Assembly: GCF_003350405.1 (NCBI RefSeq)
Contig: NZ_QQAW01000001.1
Location: 558,001 to 622,000, forward strand
Source of the DNA: Gluconacetobacter liquefaciens
GTDB taxonomy: Bacteria > Pseudomonadota > Alphaproteobacteria > Acetobacterales > Acetobacteraceae
Length of the DNA stretch: 64,000 bases
Direction: 5' to 3'
This document shows, in pieces, positions 50,861 to 59,286 of the stretch; the stretch's first letter is position 1; the number at the start of each line of letters is the position of its first letter. Both the position numbers and the translations under genes were made by a program. The notes under the pieces were generated by a model. The model ran no database searches. It worked only from the letters and a program-made list of their open reading frames with translations, and was not told the DNA's origin.

Positions 50861-53215
50861 ATGACCCGACAGAAACTTGCACGTTCCACGATCCTGAGCG
50901 GCGTGATCATGATCCCCGCCTTCCTGCCGGGCCATGCGGCGAAGGCTGCCGACAGGCCCGCGCATGCCGCGCCCGGCCACCCGATTGCACACGTGCGGAC
51001 ACCCGCCGCCAAGGCGTCCCCTCCGCCGGCGGCACATGAAGAGATCGCGGTCTTCGGCCACGGTTCCACCCGGCAGATGACCAGCATCACCCGCACCATG
51101 ATGCAGCAGAGCGTGCCCGGCACGTCCCCGCTCAAGGTCCTCAGCCAGCTTCCCGGCGTGGTGTACCAGTCGGCGGACCCGTTCGGCGCCTATGAATATT
51201 CAAGCCAGATCTTCATGCGCGGCTTCAGCCAGTCGCAACTCGGTTTCACGCTGGATGACATTCCGCTGGGCGACCAGCAGTTCAACAATTACAACGGCCT
51301 CAGCGTGACCCGTTCGATCATTTCCGACAATGTCGGCGGCGTCGATGTCTCGCAGGGCGCAGGCGCGATCGACGTCGCATCCACCAGCAATCTCGGCGGC
51401 GCCATCCAGATCCATTCCATCGACCCGTCCCACAGGCGCGGCGGCACGGTCAGCCAGACATTCGGCAGCAATGCCGCCATGCGCACTTATATCCGGCTGG
51501 AAAGCGGCGACCTCAACAAGACCGGCACCCGTTTCTACGTCTCCTACGCGCGCACCAACATGAATCTGTGGAAAGGCGGCGGTTACAATTATTCGGATCA
51601 GGTCAACGCCAAGCTCGTCCAGCCGCTGGCCCGCAATTCGTCGCTCAAGCTGTTCTTCGACTGGAGTTCGACGCAGCAATTCGACTATCAGGACATGACG
51701 ACGAACTACCTGCACACGGTCGGCCCCAGACTGGCCAATTACTATCCCGACTACACAGCCGCCTACAGGGCCGCACAAGGCACCTATCCCGCGTCCTTCC
51801 TGGCCACCAACGACCCGTTCGACGCCGCCTATTACGCCGGCACGGCCAACCGCGTCGATTACCTGGGCGGCCTGACGCTGGACGAGAACCTGACCGACCG
51901 GCTGAACTGGAAAACCACCCTCTACGGCCACGCCGATACCGGCTACAGCACCTGGACCACGCCCTACATGCCCTCGCCGAACGGCGCGCCGCTGTCACAG
52001 CGTATCCAGACCCCGCAGGTCGCCCGCGGCGGCTTCCAGACGGCCCTCAGCTACACGATCGCCCGCAACACCATCAATGCCGGCGTCTGGTACGAATACG
52101 GAACTTTCAACGAAGGCCGCTATTTTACCGAAGCCCCCCTGCTGGGCGAAGGCACGCTGGGCAACCCCACAAACGGTTTCCCCGGCGACAAGGTCTTTGC
52201 CCATCCCTGGCAGGAAGCGTTCTCGTCCAACACCTTCGTCTTCCATCTTCAGGATACCTACCGCGTCACGGACACGCTGACGGTCAATGCCGGCTTCAAA
52301 TCCATGATCGTCAACGCGGGCAACAACGTCTCCACGCAGGACCCGTCGATCAATGGCGGCCAAGTCGCGCAGGGGCGGCTGGAGGCCTCGAACGCCTTCC
52401 TGCCGCAACTCTCGGCCAACTGGCGTTTCCTGCCGCATAACGAACTGTTCTTCGACGTCTCGCACAACATGCGCAGCTTCCCCCAGGACGGCTACGGCAC
52501 CAATGTCTCGGCCACGCCATGGACCGCCTCCCAGACCGCGTTCCAGAGCACGAAGAACGCGCTGCGTCCCGAAACCGACTGGGTGTACGAGGGCGGATAC
52601 CGCTTCACCACGCCGCTGGTCAGCGCCCTGGCCTCGCTCTACCGCATCAATTTCTCCAATCGCCTGCAACTCATCACCAGCCGGGCGGGCATCAACCCCA
52701 TCACGGCGGTGCAGAATGTCGGTGGCGTCACCACCAACGGCGCGGAAGCCAGCGTGACCATCCGCCCGCTGGACGGGCTGTCGATCTACAATTCCTTTTC
52801 CTACGCCCACTCGACCTACGATCAGAACGTCACGACCGGCGGCATCGTGCAGCCGATCCGGGGCAAACTGGTGCCGAATTATCCGCAATTCATGTACAAG
52901 GGGAATATCAGCTACCGCATCGGCCGTTTCACGGCGCATGTCGATGGCAGCTATCTGTCCAGCCGCCAGTTGACCTACACGAACGACCTGCACGTCCCCG
53001 GTTATTTCCTGGCCAATTTCGGCGCCCGTTATGATTTCGGTGCCGTCGGCTTCCTCAAGGGCGTCACGGCGAGTTTCAACATCTACAATCTGGCCAACAA
53101 GACCTACGTTGCCACCACAAACGAACTGGGCAACAATTTCGTGGACACCGGCTACAATTATTTCCTGATGGGCGCCCCGCGCCAGTTCTTCGGCACCATC
53201 AGCGCAAATTTCTGA
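50861..53215 (+). CDS. TonB-dependent receptor
   Basis: A 784-residue receptor with a signal peptide (STILSGVIMIPAFLPGHAAK), a plug from about residue 60 (IFMRGFSQSQLGFTLDDIPL, then SQGAGAIDVASTSNLGGAIQ) and a barrel ending RQFFGTISANF. The plug is closer to FecA/outer-membrane nutrient receptors than to hydroxamate receptors. It starts 154 bp after the PhnD-like gene in the same direction, so it may deliver the compound handled by that cluster. A long hairpin follows. Confidence 0.9.
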   Translation: MTRQKLARSTILSGVIMIPAFLPGHAAKAADRPAHAAPGHPIAHVRTPAAKASPPPAAHEEIAVFGHGSTRQMTSITRTMMQQSVPGTSPLKVLSQLPGVVYQSADPFGAYEYSSQIFMRGFSQSQLGFTLDDIPLGDQQFNNYNGLSVTRSIISDNVGGVDVSQGAGAIDVASTSNLGGAIQIHSIDPSHRRGGTVSQTFGSNAAMRTYIRLESGDLNKTGTRFYVSYARTNMNLWKGGGYNYSDQVNAKLVQPLARNSSLKLFFDWSSTQQFDYQDMTTNYLHTVGPRLANYYPDYTAAYRAAQGTYPASFLATNDPFDAAYYAGTANRVDYLGGLTLDENLTDRLNWKTTLYGHADTGYSTWTTPYMPSPNGAPLSQRIQTPQVARGGFQTALSYTIARNTINAGVWYEYGTFNEGRYFTEAPLLGEGTLGNPTNGFPGDKVFAHPWQEAFSSNTFVFHLQDTYRVTDTLTVNAGFKSMIVNAGNNVSTQDPSINGGQVAQGRLEASNAFLPQLSANWRFLPHNELFFDVSHNMRSFPQDGYGTNVSATPWTASQTAFQSTKNALRPETDWVYEGGYRFTTPLVSALASLYRINFSNRLQLITSRAGINPITAVQNVGGVTTNGAEASVTIRPLDGLSIYNSFSYAHSTYDQNVTTGGIVQPIRGKLVPNYPQFMYKGNISYRIGRFTAHVDGSYLSSRQLTYTNDLHVPGYFLANFGARYDFGAVGFLKGVTASFNIYNLANKTYVATTNELGNNFVDTGYNYFLMGAPRQFFGTISANF

Positions 53216-53222
53216 CAAGGAA

Positions 53223-53286
53223 AGACCCTGATCCGTTCAGGAAAATTACCTGTTTCAGTAACAGGCTCCCGAACGAATCAGGGTCT
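53223..53286 (+). terminator. Long hairpin after the TonB receptor gene
   Basis: AGACCCTGATCCGTTC pairs with GAACGAATCAGGGTCT at 15 of 16 positions, with an inner hairpin CCTGTT-TCAGT-AACAGG. It begins a few bases after the stop. No T-run follows. Confidence 0.5.
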
Positions 53287-53316
53287 CCCGGTTCCCCTGC
53301 TCGAAGAGGCGCGGGT

Positions 53317-54027
53317 TCAGAACGGCGGTGCCGGCACATTCGCCCCCACAAAGGGTCCGACCACGATCAACTGGTTGGTCACCGACGTCACCCCCGGCGT
53401 GTTCTCCGCCGCTACCTGCGCCGCCGGTATCAGCCGCTCGTCGGTCACCGCACCGCTGAGGATAACGGCCCCGCGATAGGTTTCGACCTTGACCAGATCC
53501 CGCACCGAAGCCCCCAGCCCGCGTTCCAGCGACGCCTCGACCGCTTCGCGGATCATGGTGTCATCGGTGGCGTCGGGCGGTTCGGCGGCCAGGGGCAGCA
53601 GGGCACGCAGCACGTCTGCCCGGGCGAGGATGCCGATCACCCGTCCGTTCTCAATTACGGGCAGGCGCCGGACATGGCGGACGGCCATCATGTCGATGGC
53701 GTCGGACAGCCGGGCATCCGGCTCGATGGTCGCCGGCTGCTCGGTCATGACGTTGGCGACCTTGCGGCCGTGGGTATGCACATAGTCCTCAGCCCGCCGA
53801 CCGGGCGAGAGGAACAGATCCTTCAGCCAGGAATGGGCACCGACGGTTCCCAGTTCATGCCGGCGCAACAGGTCGCCTTCGGTGACGATGCCGACCAGTT
53901 CGCCCTGCGCGGTGGTAACGGGCAACCCGCTAATTCTGCGCTCCAGCATCAACTGGATCGCGTCGGAGATGCCCTGCGTCGGTTCGACGCAGAACACCGG
54001 TGATGTCATGATGTCCCGGACTCTCAT
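53317..54027 (-). CDS. CBS-pair and BON domain protein
   Basis: A 236-residue protein. Two CBS motifs lie at about residues 1-60 (VRDIMTSPVFCVEPTQGISD) and 95-150 (NVMTEQPATIEPDARLSDAI), both with the ISGLPV/VRRLPVIE-type core; a BON domain follows at about 165-225 (VKVETYRGAVILSGAVTDER). CBS pairs bind adenosine nucleotides and BON binds membranes or phospholipids; the combination is common as a stress or hypoxia protein in proteobacteria. Confidence 0.9.
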   Translation of the reverse strand: MRVRDIMTSPVFCVEPTQGISDAIQLMLERRISGLPVTTAQGELVGIVTEGDLLRRHELGTVGAHSWLKDLFLSPGRRAEDYVHTHGRKVANVMTEQPATIEPDARLSDAIDMMAVRHVRRLPVIENGRVIGILARADVLRALLPLAAEPPDATDDTMIREAVEASLERGLGASVRDLVKVETYRGAVILSGAVTDERLIPAAQVAAENTPGVTSVTNQLIVVGPFVGANVPAPPF

Positions 54028-54122
54028 GGCGTGCAGCCTTTGCTAGAGACACACCGATGGTGGGCATGCTGCCCCGGCTCTGCAATCGCGGTCCGGATTT
54101 TGTGAACAGGCGCCCGTCCCGA

Positions 54123-55106
54123 TCAGCCGAACCGTTCGCCCACCAGTTCCTCGCTCTCCGCCCACAGCGCCTCGGCCCGCGCCGGATCGACGGCATAAGC
54201 CCGCACGCCACCATCCATCAGCCCGCTCGTCGAGTCGTCGGGCACCACGGCGCTCACATGGCAATCCTCGCAATAATGGCCGCCGACAGCATCGGCATCC
54301 GCCACCACGCCGGCCCAGACCGAGGTCGCGGCCCCCTGCGGAATGGTCTTGAACTGGAAGGGCGGCTTGCCCTCGGCGGTGGCGCGTTCGTTGATCTGTG
54401 CCATCATGGCCTCGATCTCCCCGGCACCCATATGGCGCACCAGTTCCGTCATGATTCCGCCGGGATGCACGGCCGTCGCCCGTACGCCCCGTGCCCGATG
54501 CCGCGCATCGAACGCCACCGCGAACAGGATGTTGGCGGTCTTGGACCGCCCATAGGCCACGAACGGCTCATATGGCGTCCGCTCGAAATTCGGATCGTCC
54601 AGATCGACATCGGCAAAGCGATGGCCCGCCGAGGCCAGATTGACCAGCCGCGCACCGGATTTCATCAGCCCGGCAATCCGGTTGACCAGCACGAAATGCC
54701 CCAGATGATTGGTGCCGAACTGCGTCTCGAACCCGTCTTTGGTGTGGCCGAACGGCGTCGCCATCACGCCCGCATTGGCAATCACCAGGTCGAAGGGCAG
54801 GGCCTGCGTCTTCAGCGCATCGGCACAGGCGCGCACGCTGGCCAGGTCCGCCAGGTCCAGCGCGACCAGTTCCAGCGCCCCGCCGCCACGCGCCGCATCC
54901 GCACGCGCCTGTTCGGTCGCCCGTTGCGCCTTGTCCAGGTCGCGCGCAGTCCCCACCACATGCGCGCCATGGGCCGCCAGTGCGCGCGCCGTCTCGACCC
55001 CGAGCCCGGCCGAAACACCAGTCACCAGCACGCGCCGGCCCGCGAGGGAAACACCGGAAAGAACATCCTCGGTCGTGGACGTCGCGCCAAAATCCTGTGC
55101 CATCAT
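54123..55106 (-). CDS. Classical SDR oxidoreductase
   Basis: A 327-residue SDR. It has TGVSAGLG (cofactor binding), VIANAGVMATPF (NAG motif) and the catalytic YGRSK (Tyr-x3-Lys). The pattern FGTNHLGHFVLVNRIAGL resembles the retinol-dehydrogenase-like group. A double ATG (55106/55103) is present. It is divergent from a TetR regulator with operator-like dyads in the spacer, so that regulator probably controls it. Confidence 0.9.
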   Translation of the reverse strand: MMAQDFGATSTTEDVLSGVSLAGRRVLVTGVSAGLGVETARALAAHGAHVVGTARDLDKAQRATEQARADAARGGGALELVALDLADLASVRACADALKTQALPFDLVIANAGVMATPFGHTKDGFETQFGTNHLGHFVLVNRIAGLMKSGARLVNLASAGHRFADVDLDDPNFERTPYEPFVAYGRSKTANILFAVAFDARHRARGVRATAVHPGGIMTELVRHMGAGEIEAMMAQINERATAEGKPPFQFKTIPQGAATSVWAGVVADADAVGGHYCEDCHVSAVVPDDSTSGLMDGGVRAYAVDPARAEALWAESEELVGERFG

Positions 55107-55140
55107 TGGCCTCCAGCAGAAAAGGGAGTTATGTGGAAGC

Positions 55141-55175
55141 ATGCTCCGCTTATTGATATGCGGAGCATTCCTCCG
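55141..55175. promoter_or_regulatory. Dyad operators between SDR and TetR genes
   Basis: ATGCTCCGC (55141-55149) pairs perfectly with GCGGAGCAT (55160-55168). Overlapping it, CGGAG-CATTC-CTCCG (55161-55175) is another perfect dyad, so a repeated CTCCG/CGGAG half-site occurs three times in 35 bp. This fits two TetR dimers side by side. Confidence 0.6.
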
Positions 55176-55195
55176 TTTAACAAGGGGCAGATGGG

Positions 55196-55777
55196 GTGGA
55201 CGGAGAAAAAATATCGCGCCGCAAGCCGCGCAGCGACGGCCAGCGCAACCGGCAGCGCCTGCTGGATGTCGCAAAGGCCGCCTTCCACGCGGGCGAAACC
55301 GACATCCCGCTGGACGAGGTCGCCCGTCGTGCAGAGGTCGGAATCGGCACGCTCTACCGCCATTTCGCCAGCCGAGACGCTCTGATCGAGGCGATCTACC
55401 GCAACGAACTGGACCGCCTCGCCGTCGCCGCAGTAGACCTCGCCAACACGCATCCGCCGGTCGAGGCCCTGCGCGCATGGATGCTGCTGTTCGTGGACTA
55501 CATCGCCGCCAAGCAGGTGATCGCGCCCGCCCTGAACGCGCTGGTGGGCGGCCCCACCGCGCTCTACGCGGCCTCGGCGGACGTCATCAAGGCCACCATC
55601 GACGCGCTGGTGGCGCGCGCGGTGCAAAGCGGCGACATCCGTCCCGACCTCGACCCGCTGGATTTCCTGCGCGCCCTGGTCGGCGTCTCCAACGTCGCGG
55701 CCGCCCCGGGCTGGGAAGCCAGCGCCCGGCGTCTTGTCGATATCCTCATCGCCGGTTCAAGGCCTCTTTCGCGTTGA
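55196..55777 (+). CDS. TetR/AcrR-family regulator
   Basis: A 193-residue TetR regulator. HTH at about residues 15-60 (NRQRLLDVAKAAFHAGETDI, then EVARRAEVGIGTLYRHFASR), and a C-terminal ligand domain (WMLLFVDYIAAKQVIAPALN) typical of the TetR_C_33-like group. The start is GTG 55196, supported by AAGGGG about 10 bases upstream; the nearby ATG 55191 is in a different frame. It is divergent from the SDR. Confidence 0.9.
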   Translation: MDGEKISRRKPRSDGQRNRQRLLDVAKAAFHAGETDIPLDEVARRAEVGIGTLYRHFASRDALIEAIYRNELDRLAVAAVDLANTHPPVEALRAWMLLFVDYIAAKQVIAPALNALVGGPTALYAASADVIKATIDALVARAVQSGDIRPDLDPLDFLRALVGVSNVAAAPGWEASARRLVDILIAGSRPLSR

Positions 55778-56099
55778 CGAAGTATAGAGTCATTTCTCAC
55801 GGCGCCGATGTGGTCCCTGTGTCGGCACCGTCAGTGCGTCGGCCCTGACGCACGGAGAAAAAAATCCACCGACAATATTGCCGACCGAAACCGGTCGGTC
55901 GCAGTCTTGGCCAGGACGAATTGATACAGGTGTACACGAATACAGACATATTTCTCACTTGCAACCTGACCGTATATGTTTATTTTCCGAGTAGCCAACG
56001 CTTCAAATAAAAGTTTGATACCGAATTTAATCATAACTTAAGTATTTGGATCGCGACCGGACTGGTCGCGGGCAATCCCATCTGTATACTGATGCAGCA
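55778..56099. other. Gene-free spacer upstream of the heme oxygenase gene
   Basis: I see no gene. This stretch is the most AT-rich part of the window (about 55960-56045). It contains a 20-bp hairpin GTGCGTC-N6-GACGCAC (55834-55853), a GACCG/CGGTC dyad (about 55883-55896), and the control elements just before the heme oxygenase listed separately. Confidence 0.45.
56052..56090 (+). promoter_or_regulatory. Palindrome and -10 element before the heme oxygenase gene
   Basis: CGCGACC-GGACT-GGTCGCG (56052-56070) is a perfect dyad, and TATACT (56085-56090) is a strong -10 only 9 bp before the start codon. The mRNA leader would be almost absent. The dyad is placed to block polymerase, so a repressor may control the light-sensing operon. 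Confidence 0.4.
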
Positions 56100-56600
56100 A
56101 TGTATCATCCGACTAACCGATCCCGTCTCCGAGACGCCACCCATTCCCGCCACGTCATTCTCGACACCCTCGTCGGCAGGATAGACAGCGCCGCTGCCTA
56201 TCTTGCCTATCTGTCCGGGATCGCAGCATTCCGCATCAGCGCCGAACAGGCCCTTCAGGCCGGCCCATGGCCCGACATTCTCCAGGGCTGGCAGCCGCAG
56301 CGTCTCACGCCTTTCCTCATGCAGGATCTCGCCGACCTGGCACTTCCCCCTCCGCCCCCGATCGCCATGCCGCCGCTCGAAACCGCCCCCGCTACGGCGG
56401 GCATGCTCTATGTGCTCGAGGGCTCCTCACTCGGTGCGCGCATTCTGGTCAGACAGGCTGCGGATCAGGGCTTCACGGCAACCCACGGCGCACGCCATCT
56501 GGCCGCTCAGGCCGATCGTCATTCCCCGTGGAAGGATTTTGTCAGCCGTCTCGACCAGCTACCCGCCGGATCGTGCGCGGCAGACCGCGCCGCCATGTAG
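56100..56600 (+). CDS. Biliverdin-producing heme oxygenase, C-terminally truncated
   Basis: A 166-residue protein of the bacterial HO group that makes biliverdin for phytochromes. LRDATHSRHVILD near the start has the proximal haem ligand (His18 in ATxxxH) and LEGSSLGARIL is the distal-helix glycine-rich block. The frame stops at TAG 56598-56600; in the same frame 21 further codons (TFDSAILAMQSVAPSQ...) continue to TGA 56664-56666, overlapping the phytochrome ATG by four bases. Those residues look like the normal HO C-terminus, so the amber stop is probably premature. The core fold should remain; activity is uncertain. Confidence 0.85.
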   Translation: MYHPTNRSRLRDATHSRHVILDTLVGRIDSAAAYLAYLSGIAAFRISAEQALQAGPWPDILQGWQPQRLTPFLMQDLADLALPPPPPIAMPPLETAPATAGMLYVLEGSSLGARILVRQAADQGFTATHGARHLAAQADRHSPWKDFVSRLDQLPAGSCAADRAAM

Positions 56601-56662
56601 ACATTCGATTCCGCCATCCTCGCGATGCAATCCGTCGCGCCCTCTCAGATTCAGAAAAAACC

Positions 56663-59233
56663 ATGACAAAGCAGGACATCAAGCCGATCGTCTTCGGCCA
56701 GGCGGACCTGACGAACTGCGATCGCGAACCCATCCACATCCCCGCCAGCATTCAGCCTGCGGGATGCATGATGGTATTCGCCGGGTCCGGCCCCGAACTC
56801 GTCGCATTTTCTCAAAATGCCGCCGATTTCCTGCAATGTCCTCCGCTGCATCACGGCATGACACTGGAACAGTGTGTCGGACACGCCGCCTCCCTCATCC
56901 GCGCCCTGGCCGATAACGGCAATACGACCTACCCGGAAATCGCCTTCAATGTCGCCTTTCCCGGCGACCGGCGGTGTGACGTCGCGGTCCACCGGTCGCG
57001 CGACAGCATCATCGTGGAGTGCGAGCCCGCCACTCCGGAGCAGATGCACGCCCGCCTCGTCGTGAAACAGCGCAAGCTCCTCGAATGCGCGCGCGATCCG
57101 CAGGACAAGATGTCGCTCCTGCGCGAGGTCGCCGCGTCGATCCGCCAGATGTTCGGCTATGACCGGGTGATGGTGTACCGCTTCGCCCCCGACTGGTCCG
57201 GCCAGGTCATTGTCGAAGACCGCCGCGACGATCTGGAAAGTTTTCTCGGCCAGCATTTCCCCAGCAGCGATATCCCCGCCCAGGCCCGGGAACTCTACCG
57301 GCGCTCGCTCATCCGCGTGATCGGCGACGCCCATTACCAGCCCGTACCGATGGTCGAACAGCCGGGTGCCGCGCCGCTTGACATGTCCTTCATGCATCTG
57401 CGCGCCGTCTCTCCCATCCATTGCGAATATCTCATCAATATGGGGGTCCACGCCTCCATGTCGGTCTCCCTGATCGTCGATGGCAGGCTCTGGGGCCTCA
57501 TCGCCTGCCACCATTACAGCCCGCGTTCCCTGTTCATGGCAGAGCGGATCGCCGCGAAAATGATCGGCGAATTCATCGGCTTGCAGGTCGTCGCCCTCCA
57601 CCGCTCGCGTCGTCTCAGGCTCGCGCAGGCCGCACAGCGCTTTCTGTCGCGGTTCCTGGACGATACGTCCGGGATGACGGACCTGCTGCCCCGCGCCCGG
57701 AAATACCTCGTCGAACTACCGGGTCTCATTTCCTGCGACGGCAGCGGCGTCCTCAGCGGACAGCGATGGATTTCGGTCGGGCGGGCCTTGCCGGAAGCCG
57801 ATGTCCGCACTCTCGTCGCCCACGCGGGCACCGCCACCAGCAACCAGCTCTGGCACAGCGACTGCCTGACACGGGACTGTCCGGCCCTGCCGCCGTCGGA
57901 TCTCTGCGGTGCCCTGATCATTCCCTTCTTTCCCGAAAAGGAAGACTGCCTGGTTCTTTTCCGGCGCGAATGGGCGCACACGGTGGTATGGGGCGGCGAC
58001 CCCGAAAAGACCTACAGCACCGGCCCCCACGGCATCCGCCTGACGCCGCGCCGCAGCTTCGAAATCTGGACCGAGGAGGTCAGGCAGCATTCCGCCTCCT
58101 GGTCGGCGGATAATGTCGAGGTTGCGGGGCTGTTCCGTTCGGCCCTGATGGAAGTTGCTGCCCGATCCAACTGGATGAAGCTGCAGGAAACCCTCATTGC
58201 GGACAGAACCCAGCGCATTCTCAATGACGAACTCAATCACCGCGTCAAGAATGTGTTGTCCGTTGTCCGCTCGCTCGTCGCGCGCCTGCCCCCGCGTCAG
58301 GACAGCGTGGCCGACTACCGCAGGACGATCCAGGGCCGCATCAAGGCCCTGGCCCATGCGCACGACCTTGCCATCGGCGCCTCGGCCGATATGTCCCTCC
58401 ATAACCTGCTGGCTACGGAACTCGCTCCCTATGCGTCGGGCGAAGGCAAGATCGCCCTGAGCGGCCCAGATATCCGTCTGACCGAACGCGCGTTGACCCT
58501 GCTCGCCCTGCTGTTCCACGAACTGACGACCAACGCCGTCAAATACGGCGCACTTTCCATCCCGTCAGGCCGAGTGACCGTACGCTGGACGCATGATGCC
58601 GCATCGGGCATCTGCACGATCCACTGGGCAGAACGAGACGGCCCCCCCGTCCAGGCACCGGACCGCTCCGGCTTCGGCAGCCTGCTGATCGATCGCGCTG
58701 TCAGCCACGATCTGCAGGGCACCGCCCGGCGTCGTTTCGACCCGGAAGGCGTCACGGTGGATATAAGCCTGCCCGCCGCCGCCATCATGCGCGACGCGCC
58801 GCTCGCCAACCGGAAGGCATCCACCCCGAAAGAGACCCCTCCCGAACCGTCGCCCCGCCCGGAAGACCTGCTGCGCGGCAGGAATATCCTGATCCTGGAA
58901 GATGAATTTCTGATCGCGGCCGATCTGGAGATGACGCTTCTGTCCGATCTCGAAGCCGATGTCTTCCTCGCGCCGGATATCCAGACGGCCGAGAACCTGC
59001 TGAAGACACAGAAGATCGACTGCGCGATCCTCGATATGAACGTGCAGGGCCTCAGTTCCGCACCTGTCGCCGGCCTCCTGACAGAGAAGGGCATCCCGTT
59101 TCTCTTCGCAACGGGCTACGGCAGCGAAAAACTTGCGACGCCGTCGTTCACCGGCGTGCCGATCCTGCACAAGCCCTACACTCCGACCGAGGCCATCGCC
59201 GCCCTCGCCACCCTGGTGATGGGGCGCACCTAA
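56663..59233 (+). CDS. Bacteriophytochrome HWE histidine kinase with fused response regulator
   Basis: An 856-residue photoreceptor. PAS (about 20-125) has the biliverdin-binding Cys19 (LTNCDREPIHIP), GAF (about 140-310) has PSSDIPAQAR and the chromophore His/Tyr block SPIHCEYLINMGV, PHY (about 320-500) has the tongue PRRSFEIW. Then an HWE kinase: phospho-His in NDELNHRVKNVLSVV (about residue 525), N-box FHELTTNAVKYG, WAE and GFGSLLI. Residues about 740-856 are a receiver with EDE, phospho-Asp in AILDMNV and KPY. It differs at the conserved QPHG (here QPAG). Light regulates the kinase; the output partner is not evident. It is translationally coupled to heme oxygenase. Confidence 0.93.
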   Translation: MTKQDIKPIVFGQADLTNCDREPIHIPASIQPAGCMMVFAGSGPELVAFSQNAADFLQCPPLHHGMTLEQCVGHAASLIRALADNGNTTYPEIAFNVAFPGDRRCDVAVHRSRDSIIVECEPATPEQMHARLVVKQRKLLECARDPQDKMSLLREVAASIRQMFGYDRVMVYRFAPDWSGQVIVEDRRDDLESFLGQHFPSSDIPAQARELYRRSLIRVIGDAHYQPVPMVEQPGAAPLDMSFMHLRAVSPIHCEYLINMGVHASMSVSLIVDGRLWGLIACHHYSPRSLFMAERIAAKMIGEFIGLQVVALHRSRRLRLAQAAQRFLSRFLDDTSGMTDLLPRARKYLVELPGLISCDGSGVLSGQRWISVGRALPEADVRTLVAHAGTATSNQLWHSDCLTRDCPALPPSDLCGALIIPFFPEKEDCLVLFRREWAHTVVWGGDPEKTYSTGPHGIRLTPRRSFEIWTEEVRQHSASWSADNVEVAGLFRSALMEVAARSNWMKLQETLIADRTQRILNDELNHRVKNVLSVVRSLVARLPPRQDSVADYRRTIQGRIKALAHAHDLAIGASADMSLHNLLATELAPYASGEGKIALSGPDIRLTERALTLLALLFHELTTNAVKYGALSIPSGRVTVRWTHDAASGICTIHWAERDGPPVQAPDRSGFGSLLIDRAVSHDLQGTARRRFDPEGVTVDISLPAAAIMRDAPLANRKASTPKETPPEPSPRPEDLLRGRNILILEDEFLIAADLEMTLLSDLEADVFLAPDIQTAENLLKTQKIDCAILDMNVQGLSSAPVAGLLTEKGIPFLFATGYGSEKLATPSFTGVPILHKPYTPTEAIAALATLVMGRT

Positions 59234-59264
59234 AACGCCGCGCGCAACACCGCCTTGCCGTCAT

Positions 59265-59286
59265 GGGGCCCGGAAAACCAGGCCCC
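59265..59286. terminator. Hairpin between convergent phytochrome and PepSY genes
   Basis: GGGGCCCGG pairs with CCAGGCCCC at 8 of 9 positions around AAAA. It ends exactly where the reverse-strand gene starts its stop codon, so it could serve both directions. No T-run. Confidence 0.4.

Noticed and set aside
56046-56099. An earlier start (ATG 56046) for heme oxygenase
   Set aside because: The added residues would place the palindrome and the TATACT element inside the gene; the family N-terminus fits ATG 56100.
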